IMG/VR virus record: IMGVR_UViG_3300042564_002111
Location: 1 to 44,667 of that record
Reading direction: 5' to 3' (one strand)
From: a virus
DNA length: 44,667 nt
Positions 1-8,026 of the stretch are shown one piece after another. Under the pieces are notes generated by a model that did not search any database, was not told where the DNA came from, and saw only the letters and a program-made list of their open reading frames with translations. Positions within the stretch are counted from its first letter, which is position 1; every line of letters begins with the position of its first letter. The translations under genes and the position numbers were made by a program.

Positions 1-284
1 TTACGTCTGAAACTAAAGTTAGTGCTGGCACGGGTATGAGAGCTGGTCCTTTGGGGTATGTAACATTGCTTGGTGGTGTTGCAGCAGGATTAGATGTTGC
101 TATTCCAACTCAGATCAATGCGTTAACAAACATTTATGCTGGAGCTTCAGTGAATGCTCCTGTAGTTTTTGGTGGACAAGTACTTGATCTTAGAGGTTCA
201 ATGGAAATGATGCGAGCGGTATTTAATTCACACATACACCCAGCACCAAAAGGTGTGACGGGCACACCATTTTCACTAATGTAA
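1..284 (+). CDS. Baseplate hub/spike-type protein, C-terminal end (5' partial)
   Basis: The reading frame is open from the window edge (first full codon at base 3), so the gene starts upstream; an internal ATG at 36 is unlikely to be the true start. About 93 residues are visible. They end in an Asn-Ser-His-x-His-Pro-Ala-Pro stretch followed by Gly-Thr-Pro-Phe near the C-terminus. This pattern is common at the end of gpV/gp45/gp5-type baseplate spike proteins. Lying just upstream of gp25 and gp6, it sits where T4 has gene 5 (hub and tail lysozyme). Neither the lysozyme nor the OB domain is visible, so the gp5 assignment rests on position and the short C-terminal motif. It could instead be another small hub component. 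Confidence 0.55.
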   Translation, partial: TSETKVSAGTGMRAGPLGYVTLLGGVAAGLDVAIPTQINALTNIYAGASVNAPVVFGGQVLDLRGSMEMMRAVFNSHIHPAPKGVTGTPFSLM

Positions 285-296
285 TGAGGTAATATT

Positions 297-1157
297 ATGG
301 CTAGCGTATACGAGAGATTAAATTTTAGTTTTGATACTGGTAAGTTCGGAGATTCCATCAATTTGTCCGATTCCGCAAAGAATTATTTAAATTCTTCACC
401 AGATCAATTGCAAGCTTGGCAAAAAAGTGATTTGGCCAACGGCAGTATTGTTGCAACAGATTATTTTAAGAATCCAATGATTGATGTTACCGCGAGATTG
501 AGTGGTAATGTTAATATAATGAGTCAGATTGTTCAGACCATCAACATTTTTGAAAATGGTTCTAATACAGCAATGGGAACCAGTTTAACAAACTTGATTA
601 TTGAGATTGGGAACTATTTGAGTCATACATCAAATATTTCTGGTGTTACGGAAGCTAAAGCCAATGTTACAGAAAATTCCACCACAGTTACTTATTTTCC
701 AGACTACCGCAAGGCCGTTAGTGCCGGTGAACAAATTTTGATGTTGACAAACACCACCGATAATGTTGCAAACAGCGTCCCACTCTTGGGTAATTTCACT
801 AGTTTGTTTATCACTGATGATATCAATGCAAGTGCCAACAATATCATTAATGACCTTGTTACCGTTAGAAATAGTATTCGTGTTGAAACGATTACAGAAG
901 GTGATCCCCCAACAACCACAACTGTAAATGTGTCGAATTTGTCAGCAAATGTTTTCACAACAATATCTGCAAATGTTACTGCCGCCAATACATTATTGTC
1001 TACCAGAAGATTGCACGACTGGAACTTTTACAGAAATTCATTGAATATTTTAGACGATTACAACAAAGTTAACTCATTAGGTAGAGTTGGTAATACACAA
1101 AAATATTTGATAAACAATCTGATCGGTACAGACAAATATAAAAATAGCCTTGGGTAA
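297..1157 (+). CDS. Hypothetical virion protein between hub and gp25
   Basis: A 286-aa protein that I do not recognise as a named family. It starts at an ATG with a GAGGT ribosome-binding sequence about 7 bases upstream, 12 bases after the preceding stop. There is no signal peptide or membrane segment. The middle is rich in Asn, Thr, Ser and Val and looks amphipathic, with motifs resembling helical bundles (residues ~70-110 and ~175-235). The C-terminus carries an aromatic Asp-Trp-Asn-Phe-Tyr-Arg motif and then a Gly-Asn-Thr-Gln-Lys-Tyr-Leu stretch. Its place between the hub-type gene and gp25 in a tightly packed late operon implies a baseplate or tail structural role. That is inference from context only; gp53 occupies a comparable place in T4 but no gp53 similarity is evident. 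Confidence 0.75.
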   Translation: MASVYERLNFSFDTGKFGDSINLSDSAKNYLNSSPDQLQAWQKSDLANGSIVATDYFKNPMIDVTARLSGNVNIMSQIVQTINIFENGSNTAMGTSLTNLIIEIGNYLSHTSNISGVTEAKANVTENSTTVTYFPDYRKAVSAGEQILMLTNTTDNVANSVPLLGNFTSLFITDDINASANNIINDLVTVRNSIRVETITEGDPPTTTTVNVSNLSANVFTTISANVTAANTLLSTRRLHDWNFYRNSLNILDDYNKVNSLGRVGNTQKYLINNLIGTDKYKNSLG

Positions 1158-1161
1158 TGTA

Positions 1162-1169
1162 GATAAATA
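1162..1169 (+). promoter_or_regulatory. Late-promoter-like motif GATAAATA before gp25
   Basis: This octamer matches NATAAATA, the form reported for late promoters of T4-like marine phages (T4 itself uses TATAAATA). It lies in the 16-base gap between two genes, only 4 bases before the gp25 ATG. A transcript from here would have almost no leader, so the motif may be fortuitous, or may serve genes further downstream. Confidence 0.4.
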
Positions 1170-1173
1170 AGAT

Positions 1174-1578
1174 ATGGCCACAATAATTTCATCTGCATCC
1201 AGACAATATAAAGATTTGGACCTTAACTTTTTGATACATCCTGTGCGGAAAGATATCAATAAACACAAGGACGAAATGGCAGTAATCAATTCAATTAAGA
1301 ATTTGATGATGACCAACCACTACGAAAGACCGTTTCAGCCTGATTTGGGATCCAATGTACGCCGATTGCTTTTTGAAAACCTCGATAAAATTACCGCAAT
1401 ATCGATGGAAAGAGAGATTAGACAGGTTGTTGAGAACTACGAACCAAGAGCACAGATTAAAGCTTTAGATATCTTACCAGATGTTGACAATAATGGTTTT
1501 AGTGTTCGTATGGAATTCTACATTATGAATATGACAGACCCAATAACAATTAATTTTTTCCTAGAACGAGTACGATAA
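1174..1578 (+). CDS. 25: Baseplate wedge subunit gp25-like
   Basis: A 134-aa protein, close to the 132 aa of T4 gp25. It is a structural wedge protein of the gp25/GPW lysozyme-like fold that helps join the wedges to the central hub and is conserved across contractile injection systems. Visible family features are the N-terminal YKDLDLNF segment, a central NLMMTNHYERPFQPDLGSN stretch (the 'ERPF-P-GS-' signature), and a Glu-Pro-Arg motif near residue 90 that is a hallmark of the family. It is followed directly by gp6 with no spacer (stop TAA 1576-1578, next ATG 1579). T4 keeps gene 25 away from gene 6; here they are adjacent, as in several other T4-like phages. Confidence 0.93.
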   Translation: MATIISSASRQYKDLDLNFLIHPVRKDINKHKDEMAVINSIKNLMMTNHYERPFQPDLGSNVRRLLFENLDKITAISMEREIRQVVENYEPRAQIKALDILPDVDNNGFSVRMEFYIMNMTDPITINFFLERVR

Positions 1579-3180
1579 ATGGCAAATCGTTTAAGAGTAA
1601 CCGAACTTGATTTTGATACAATCAAGACCAATTTAAAAACATTCCTCAAACAACAAACGGAATTCTCCGATTATGATTTTGAGGGTGCTGGCTTGAGTGT
1701 TCTTTTGGACATTTTAGCATACAATACGCACTACAATGCATACTACCTGAATATGGTTGCAAATGAGGGTTTCTTAGATACCGCATTGTTGAGAAACTCG
1801 GTTGTGTCTCATGCTAAGAAACTTGGTTATACACCACGTTCCAATAAAGCAGCTAAGGCAGTAATTGATGTGTCGATTAATGGTGCCACATCACAGGAAA
1901 ATTACTTGACCATACCACGTGGTTACACATTCATCAGTGGTCCTGTTGAAGGTAAGATTTACACGTTCCTTACCTTGCAAGACCACACTGTTACAAAAAC
2001 TGGAACAAACTTTGTATATAATGATATAGAAATTTTTGAAGGCAAACTGCTTTCATATTCATACACTCACTCCAACAGCAGTAATCCTAAACAAGTCTAT
2101 GAGATACCTGATGCTAAAGTGGACACATCAACATTGCGTGTTACCGTTCAACAAAGTTCTGCAAACACAGAAACTGTTGTTTACAATGCTGTAGACGATT
2201 CAATTTCATTGACTTCGGATTCTAAGACTTATTTTCTACAAGAAGGACAGAACGGTAAATATCAAATTTACTTTGGTGACGATATTATTGGACAGAAACT
2301 TCCCGATGGTGGTATTTTGACATTGAGTTATCTAATCTGTAATGGAGAAGATGCAAATAAAGCCGCAAACTTTACAGGTTCAGCCTCAATCAATTTTCTG
2401 GCCGGTTTTTCAATCAGCACTGTTACTGTTGCCGCTGGTGGTAGAACACGTGAAACTGTTGATGAGATTCGATTTGCTGCACCACTACAATACATTTCTC
2501 AGAACCGTGCTGTCACCAAAAACGATTATGTTAAGTTAATTCAACAGAAATATCCTCAATTTGAGGCTGTAAATGTTTGGGGTGGAGAGGAAAATATTCC
2601 ACCAGTTTTTGGTAAAGTTTTTATATCTGCCAAGCCTAAAGATGGTTTTGAAATTACTGAAACCGAAAAAGATTTCTTTTTACAAAATGTTTTAAAACCA
2701 ATTAGTGTACTGACTGTTACACCACAGATTGTTGACGTTGATTATAATTACTTGAAACTAATTTCTACAGTTTATTATGACCCAACAAAAACAGTATTGG
2801 ATTTGAACACTCTGCGAACCAAAGTTAGAACATCAATTTTAGATTTTTGTAATTCCAATCTAAACTCTTTCAATGCTTACTTTAGGTCTTCTGCTTTGAA
2901 AACAGCAATTGACTCTTGTGACATTTCTGTTATTTCGAATGAATTGGAAGTTTTTATTGCCAAAAAGTTTAGGCCTAATCTTTCAACATCTTCAAATTAC
3001 GTTTTAGATTTTGGTGTGATAACTTCTATACAAGTCCAAATTTTACAATATTGGATGAAAATAATATTGTTAGATCGGCCTTCATTGAAGAAGTTCCATC
3101 ATCATTTACCGGTGTGGAATCAATTACTGTTACCAATCCAGGTATTAATTACTCATCAACACCAACGATTACCATTCTAG
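1579..3180 (+). CDS. 6: Baseplate wedge subunit gp6-like, N-terminal part (frameshifted)
   Basis: gp6 forms the wedge-connecting ring of the T4-like baseplate. This frame encodes a good gp6/gpJ-type protein up to about residue 482 (near base 3027). Family-like features include an N-terminal ILAYNTHYNAYYLNM segment and a region around QNRAVTKNDYVKLIQQKYP. After that the frame reads an atypical tail rich in Leu, Gln and His and stops at 3180. The plausible continuation (TSPNFTILDENN...) is in the -1 frame and runs to 3629. Joined by a -1 shift, the product would be about 683 aa, close to T4 gp6 (660 aa). The frame change must fall between 2979 (after a stop at 2976 in the downstream frame) and about 3050. 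No canonical X_XXY_YYZ slippery heptamer is present, so a one-base deletion or sequencing error seems likeliest. Confidence 0.85.
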   Translation: MANRLRVTELDFDTIKTNLKTFLKQQTEFSDYDFEGAGLSVLLDILAYNTHYNAYYLNMVANEGFLDTALLRNSVVSHAKKLGYTPRSNKAAKAVIDVSINGATSQENYLTIPRGYTFISGPVEGKIYTFLTLQDHTVTKTGTNFVYNDIEIFEGKLLSYSYTHSNSSNPKQVYEIPDAKVDTSTLRVTVQQSSANTETVVYNAVDDSISLTSDSKTYFLQEGQNGKYQIYFGDDIIGQKLPDGGILTLSYLICNGEDANKAANFTGSASINFLAGFSISTVTVAAGGRTRETVDEIRFAAPLQYISQNRAVTKNDYVKLIQQKYPQFEAVNVWGGEENIPPVFGKVFISAKPKDGFEITETEKDFFLQNVLKPISVLTVTPQIVDVDYNYLKLISTVYYDPTKTVLDLNTLRTKVRTSILDFCNSNLNSFNAYFRSSALKTAIDSCDISVISNELEVFIAKKFRPNLSTSSNYVLDFGVITSIQVQILQYWMKIILLDRPSLKKFHHHLPVWNQLLLPIQVLITHQHQRLPF

Positions 3181-3629
3181 GTGATGGCCAAGGTGCCAAG
3201 GCCGAAGCAACAATTATCAATGGCCGTTTGTCTTACATTACAGTGATTAATCCAGGTGTTGGTTACACCACTGCGGCTATTGTAATTACAGGCGGCGGCG
3301 GTACATTGGCAGCTGCATCAGCTGTATTAGAAAATAGATATGGCCAGTTACGTATTGGTTATTTTAAACCAGAAGAAACTTCAAATCAAAGTGTTAAAGC
3401 AATCTTAAATTTTCAAAACAACAATGGTGTTATGGGTCAGATTGATTATACACTAGGTAAAATTTACATCAATAATTTTAACCCACTTTCTGTAGCAAAT
3501 GATTTCGATGAATTGTCTGTACACATTCGTCCTTCAAAATCCGTGATTCATTCAGAAAAGAATAAATTATTAACATTTGATGTTAATGATTCTACCACAA
3601 TTGTTATCAACATAGTACCAATAAAATAA
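3051..3629 (+). CDS. 6: Baseplate wedge subunit gp6-like, C-terminal part (frameshifted)
   Basis: This is the downstream half of gp6 in the -1 frame. The first possible start is a TTG at 3051, but the frame is open back to 2979 and there is no ribosome-binding sequence, so I do not treat it as a separately started gene. It contains a beta-rich module (about bases 3117-3300) with two Asn-Pro-Gly-x-x-Tyr motifs and a Gly-rich turn, the same type of module seen in gp7, gp8 and the DUF4815 protein of this phage. The rest (IGYFKPEETSNQSVKAILNF, then IDYTLGKIYINNF) resembles the C-terminal domain of gp6. Its stop overlaps the gp7 start by one base (TAATG at 3627-3631), as expected of the true gene end. 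Confidence 0.85.
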   Translation: MDENNIVRSAFIEEVPSSFTGVESITVTNPGINYSSTPTITILGDGQGAKAEATIINGRLSYITVINPGVGYTTAAIVITGGGGTLAAASAVLENRYGQLRIGYFKPEETSNQSVKAILNFQNNNGVMGQIDYTLGKIYINNFNPLSVANDFDELSVHIRPSKSVIHSEKNKLLTFDVNDSTTIVINIVPIK

Positions 3630-6600
3630 TGTCAGATGTAATTCTATCAAGTATAGTAGAAGGTCAACTTCCTGAATTTATTAGGGAAGAACATCAGCTT
3701 TTTGCAACATTCATCAAACGATATTATGAGTGGTTGGAAAGAAATGGTAACATTGTTTTGGAATCCAAAAAGTTGGATGATGCCAAAGATGTTGACTTGG
3801 CCGACAATGTTTATATTGAACAAATTCGTAAAGAAATTGCACCATTCTTTCCACAAGAGTTATTGCTGGATAAAGCAAAATTCTTAAAGATTGTTGGTGA
3901 ATTCTATCGCTCAAAAGGAACACCAGAATCGGTCAAGTTTCTTTTCCGCATACTGTACAACGAAGAAATAACAATCAGTTTTCCAAAAGAACAGGTATTA
4001 CGAACTTCTGATGGCAAATGGGTTCTTCCATTGGCCCTGCGGGTGACTGATGATGATGCAAATATTTTAGAAATTGAAAAGACAAAAATCATTGGACAAA
4101 CATCCAAAGCAACTGCAATTGTTGAAAAAGCAATCAAATCAGTTGACCGACAGTTGGGTATTGAATATGTTGAATTGTATGTTTCAAATATTACAAAGTT
4201 GTTCACTACTGGTGAAACGATTAGAACACATGTTACTGGCAATACACAAATTCAAGTTACTGCAACACTAATTGGTTCACTATCTGAAATTAAAATTGAT
4301 CCGATAAATCGTGGTTTATATTACAATGGATATGATCCAGAATTAGGTTATGATGGTGATCCAGTTACAATTGTCGGTGGTTTAAATACACAATCTGGTA
4401 ATCCAGTCGGTGCTTTGGCGACAGTCGGTGATGTGTTGAGAGGTTCTGTTAAAAACATTATTACCAAATCTGGTGGATTTGGTTTTAGATATAATTCAAT
4501 TGCACCAAACTCATCTATCATTGACTTTAGAGGTGGATTTAGCGGAGGACTTTTAGGCTCAGAAGCCAAAGCTTTCATCTCTCTACTTGATGAAAATTAT
4601 ACACGAAATGTTAATGTTTCGGATGTTACACTTGAAACCATATATTCTCAATCTATAAATTCGTTAGACAATAGTTCTAACACAAAAACGATTGGCCAAG
4701 TTACGACATATCAAGATTTAGGTCTCTATAGTATTTCATATGTCGATCTTGAATCTCAAGGTGGTGGTTATCAACAAAAACCTGAGGTTAATATTTACAG
4801 CATGTATTTGGAAGACAATGACGATTTATTGGTAATAACATCATGCACTGCGGTTAAAGGCAGTAGCATACTCAGAGATTCATCACAGGATTTAACGAAT
4901 ACATTTGAGGTCGGTGAAAAGGTCAAGTTGTTTTTAAAGAATCGATTTGAAGAAATTAGAACAATTATCGCAGTCACCAGCGAAACCATAACATTAGATA
5001 TTCCATTTGAAAACAACATTGACAACTTGTCGGTGTTCAAACTACTAAGAAAGAATCTTGATGCCTTAGGTTCACTAGGACGTATTCAAGTTGTCAGTGG
5101 TGGACAAAATTACAACGTAGGTGAATATTTGATTTTCTCATCTACTGGCGGCCGAGGTATCGGTGCTAATGCTCAAATTACTCAAGTACACGCCGCAAAC
5201 AATGGTATCAGAACTGTAGAATTTAATGAAAAAACAATTGGCGCAATAACTAATGTAACAATTTCCACCGCAGGAACAGGATACGGCGTTGGTAATACAT
5301 TTACCGCAACTGGTGGAACTGGAACTTCTGCTGTATTGACCGTGCTTACTGTTAATGGTAGTGGTAATGTCACTTCAGTTAACGTTTCAAATTCTGGTAA
5401 ATACATTACAAGTCCAACGACAACATTAAATCCTTTCACATCAAATACTGGTTCAGGTTCAGGTTTTAGAGCAAACTTGACAATTAGTTACGCACCAGAA
5501 AATATTCGTGGTGGTGAGGGTTATGATGCTGCACACTTACCATTAATTACAATCAACACAGCTAATGGAACAGGAGCTTCACTGGTTGCCACAGAGATTC
5601 TCGGTGATGGTGAAGAACTTGAATTGTCAACAACTAGAATTGGATCAATCTCTTCATTGCGGGTTATCAGTTATGGTTATGATTATGTTTCTGCGCCACA
5701 AATTTCATTGCGTAATGCTGACTTAGTTTTATCAAATGTTACTGAAGGTCAAATCTTTGTTGCCAACACTAAAATTTATCAAGGCACATCAAATACAAAT
5801 ACAACATTCGTAGCATATGTTGATAGATATGTTTCATCAAATAACCACATGAGAATTTATAATTATAGTGGTACATTGAATGAAGCTACACAAATTAAAT
5901 CGAACGACAACGCAGTTTCTGCAAATGTTGTTGCAATATCATATTACGGAGACGGTAAAGCTAAAGCCACCGCTGCTTTCGAGAATGGTCTGATTCGTTA
6001 TCCTGGTATTTACTTAAATGAAGATGGCCAATTAAGTGCTGACAAGAGATTGCAGGATTCCACGAAGTATCATAATTTTTCATATGTTATCAATACGGAA
6101 AATGATTATGTTAAGTTTAAGAAAGCCTTGAATGATGTTGTGCATCCTGTCGGAACTAAAACTTTTGTTAATAGAGTTAGTGCCAATGAAGCAACTGCGA
6201 CCAGACCAAATAACACAACAATATTAATTTCTGTAAAAACTTTAGCCAACACATTCAATATTTCGAATGGTTCGAACAGCATGGTTGCTACAGGTGCATC
6301 ATCAAACCTATCATCTATTATTTCTGTTGGTGATTATGTTACATTAACATCTGTTGAACGCCAAATTAGTGGTACGGTTAATATTGGTGCGTCTTCTAAT
6401 GTTATTGTCGGTACATCAACAAACTTTATCAACGATGTGCAGGCTAATGATGTTATTAAACTATCAACAGGAAACACATCAACTGTATTGGAAGTCCTAA
6501 ACGCAAATACGATTTATACATATACGAATTTCCAGATTTCTAGCAACACAGCAAATATTAGTTTGTTGTTTAATGACACAAAACAGGTCACCTTTGTGAA

Positions 6601-6679
6601 TGCTAACACTATTTTGGTTAGCACTAATTTTACAACAAATTCGACCTTTGTGGTAACATATCACCAAAAACTTGAATAA
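3629..6679 (+). CDS. 7: Baseplate wedge initiator gp7-like
   Basis: A 1016-aa protein, close to T4 gp7 (1032 aa), the large peripheral wedge protein that nucleates wedge assembly. The N-terminus carries the pattern seen in aquatic T4-like gp7 proteins: LPEFIREEHQLFATFIKRYYEWL, then VGEFYRSKGTPESVKFLFRILY followed by a Glu-Ile-Thr-Ile segment (residues ~12-125). Residues ~480-690 hold several beta modules with Gly-x-Gly-Tyr and Gly-Gly-x-Gly-Thr turns. Residues ~905-1016 hold a different repeated beta module of the type 'GTVNIGASSNVIVGTSTNF', also found inserted in gp13. It overlaps gp6 by one base and sits directly before gp8, preserving the T4 6-7-8 order. Confidence 0.85.
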   Translation: MSDVILSSIVEGQLPEFIREEHQLFATFIKRYYEWLERNGNIVLESKKLDDAKDVDLADNVYIEQIRKEIAPFFPQELLLDKAKFLKIVGEFYRSKGTPESVKFLFRILYNEEITISFPKEQVLRTSDGKWVLPLALRVTDDDANILEIEKTKIIGQTSKATAIVEKAIKSVDRQLGIEYVELYVSNITKLFTTGETIRTHVTGNTQIQVTATLIGSLSEIKIDPINRGLYYNGYDPELGYDGDPVTIVGGLNTQSGNPVGALATVGDVLRGSVKNIITKSGGFGFRYNSIAPNSSIIDFRGGFSGGLLGSEAKAFISLLDENYTRNVNVSDVTLETIYSQSINSLDNSSNTKTIGQVTTYQDLGLYSISYVDLESQGGGYQQKPEVNIYSMYLEDNDDLLVITSCTAVKGSSILRDSSQDLTNTFEVGEKVKLFLKNRFEEIRTIIAVTSETITLDIPFENNIDNLSVFKLLRKNLDALGSLGRIQVVSGGQNYNVGEYLIFSSTGGRGIGANAQITQVHAANNGIRTVEFNEKTIGAITNVTISTAGTGYGVGNTFTATGGTGTSAVLTVLTVNGSGNVTSVNVSNSGKYITSPTTTLNPFTSNTGSGSGFRANLTISYAPENIRGGEGYDAAHLPLITINTANGTGASLVATEILGDGEELELSTTRIGSISSLRVISYGYDYVSAPQISLRNADLVLSNVTEGQIFVANTKIYQGTSNTNTTFVAYVDRYVSSNNHMRIYNYSGTLNEATQIKSNDNAVSANVVAISYYGDGKAKATAAFENGLIRYPGIYLNEDGQLSADKRLQDSTKYHNFSYVINTENDYVKFKKALNDVVHPVGTKTFVNRVSANEATATRPNNTTILISVKTLANTFNISNGSNSMVATGASSNLSSIISVGDYVTLTSVERQISGTVNIGASSNVIVGTSTNFINDVQANDVIKLSTGNTSTVLEVLNANTIYTYTNFQISSNTANISLLFNDTKQVTFVNANTILVSTNFTTNSTFVVTYHQKLE

Positions 6680-6682
6680 ATA
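6675..6682 (+). promoter_or_regulatory. Late-promoter-like motif AATAAATA before gp8
   Basis: An NATAAATA octamer that overlaps the gp7 stop codon (TAA 6677-6679) and lies 5 bases before the gp8 ATG. The very short leader makes it a weak candidate, but the same stop-overlapping arrangement recurs at 24706. Confidence 0.3.
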
Positions 6683-6687
6683 AAGAC

Positions 6688-8016
6688 ATGCCTTCAATAA
6701 TTACTAAAAATTTCTCGACCGAGTTAGCTCAAGATTTCACCTCTCTATTTGATATTGGTGCAAACGATTATTTGCCGCAAGATAAGAAGTCTTTTATTTT
6801 TGCAGTGCTCGGCAAACAAATTCCATGGAACGAAGGAGTTGAAGTTGCTCCCACACCAACACAAAGTATTCCGGGATTTGTACAATGTTGGGATAATGCT
6901 ATTGTTGCAAAAAGAATGTCTCTGAATGATATTTCTTATGTTGTTCCTAGAAGAAACTGGACTTCAAACACAAGCTATTACACATATGATTCCGGTAACG
7001 CAAACTACTATGTTTTAAATAGTCGGGATCAAATTTTTAAGTGTTTAGATAACAATGGTGGTGCAAGTTCTACTGATGAACCACAACTATTTCTATCTTC
7101 CACATCATTAGAGGAACCATATTTCCAGACCACCGATAGGTATAAGTGGAAATATATGTATACTTTAAACACGGCTCAAAAAGAAAGATTTTTAACTTCC
7201 GATTGGATGCCAGTTACCTTTAATAAGTTTGTGCGGGCAGCTGCTTTGAATCGAAGCATTGATATTGTAAAAGTTACAAACACTGGTAACAATTATGTCA
7301 ATGGTTCAACACAAGCAATCATATCAATTAACGGTGATGGTACTGGTGCAGTATTGAGAGCCAATGTCTCCAATGGACGTGTTCAAAACGTAATTGTTCA
7401 GAGTCGTGGTTTAAATTATACAAAAGCCAATGTGATATTTACAGATATTACAGGCGGCAATGGGTCTAACGCAGCTGCTACAATTTCACTTGCACCACAG
7501 AATGGTCATGGTTATGATCCAGTAGAAGAACTTTCAGCCAATACAATTATGTTAAATGTTGATTTTGCCGGCAACGAGTCTGGTGATTTTCCAGCAGAAA
7601 ATGAGTTTAGACAAATTTCATTGATTAAAAATCCATATGTTTTTGGAACATCAACGTTGGCTTCTAGTCAACTATATAATGTATACACAAAGATTAATGT
7701 GTCTCCAGGTATTGGTGATTTCAACAACGATGAGTATGTTTACCAAGGTGATACAATAGAGACCGCAACATTTTCAGCACAAGTTATTTCGTTTGATGAA
7801 CTTACGAATAACCTATTTTTAAATAACATACTAGGTACATTCCAGCCAAACGTGACCATTAAAGGTAATCTGAGTGGTGCGATTCGAGTTGGCGTTTCAA
7901 AAACAGATCCGGAATTACATTTATATTCCGGTAAAACATTAATGATTATTAATCAGCAACCTTTGACTAGGGATCCAGATCAGACGGATCGAATTAAATT
8001 TATATTGAGTTTCTAA
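6688..8016 (+). CDS. 8: Baseplate wedge subunit gp8-like
   Basis: A 442-aa protein, longer than T4 gp8 (334 aa). gp8 is a dimeric wedge component that binds gp7 and gp10 in T4. Features typical of aquatic T4-like gp8 are the N-terminal FAVLGKQIPW motif followed by aromatic residues, an Asp-Ile-Ser-Tyr-Val-Val-Pro-Arg segment (~residues 82-90), and the strongly conserved YKWKYMYTL near residues 151-159. The extra length is largely explained by a beta module at residues ~192-268 (VTNTGNNY ... SRGLNY ... GGNGS) of the same kind as in gp6 and gp7. The end (IINQQPLTRDPDQTDRIKF) also fits the family, where a C-terminal R-x-x-x-Q-x-E/D-x-I-K pattern is usual. Confidence 0.9.
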   Translation: MPSIITKNFSTELAQDFTSLFDIGANDYLPQDKKSFIFAVLGKQIPWNEGVEVAPTPTQSIPGFVQCWDNAIVAKRMSLNDISYVVPRRNWTSNTSYYTYDSGNANYYVLNSRDQIFKCLDNNGGASSTDEPQLFLSSTSLEEPYFQTTDRYKWKYMYTLNTAQKERFLTSDWMPVTFNKFVRAAALNRSIDIVKVTNTGNNYVNGSTQAIISINGDGTGAVLRANVSNGRVQNVIVQSRGLNYTKANVIFTDITGGNGSNAAATISLAPQNGHGYDPVEELSANTIMLNVDFAGNESGDFPAENEFRQISLIKNPYVFGTSTLASSQLYNVYTKINVSPGIGDFNNDEYVYQGDTIETATFSAQVISFDELTNNLFLNNILGTFQPNVTIKGNLSGAIRVGVSKTDPELHLYSGKTLMIINQQPLTRDPDQTDRIKFILSF

Positions 8017-8026
8017 CGAGGAATAC

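Noticed and set aside
2979-3050. Programmed -1 ribosomal frameshift site in gp6
   Set aside because: No X_XXY_YYZ slippery heptamer lies in the zero frame within the window where the shift must occur, and no strong downstream stem was seen; an indel is simpler.
3051-3629. An independent gene starting at TTG 3051
   Set aside because: There is no ribosome-binding sequence, the frame is open further upstream to 2979, and the product continues gp6 in sequence and total length.
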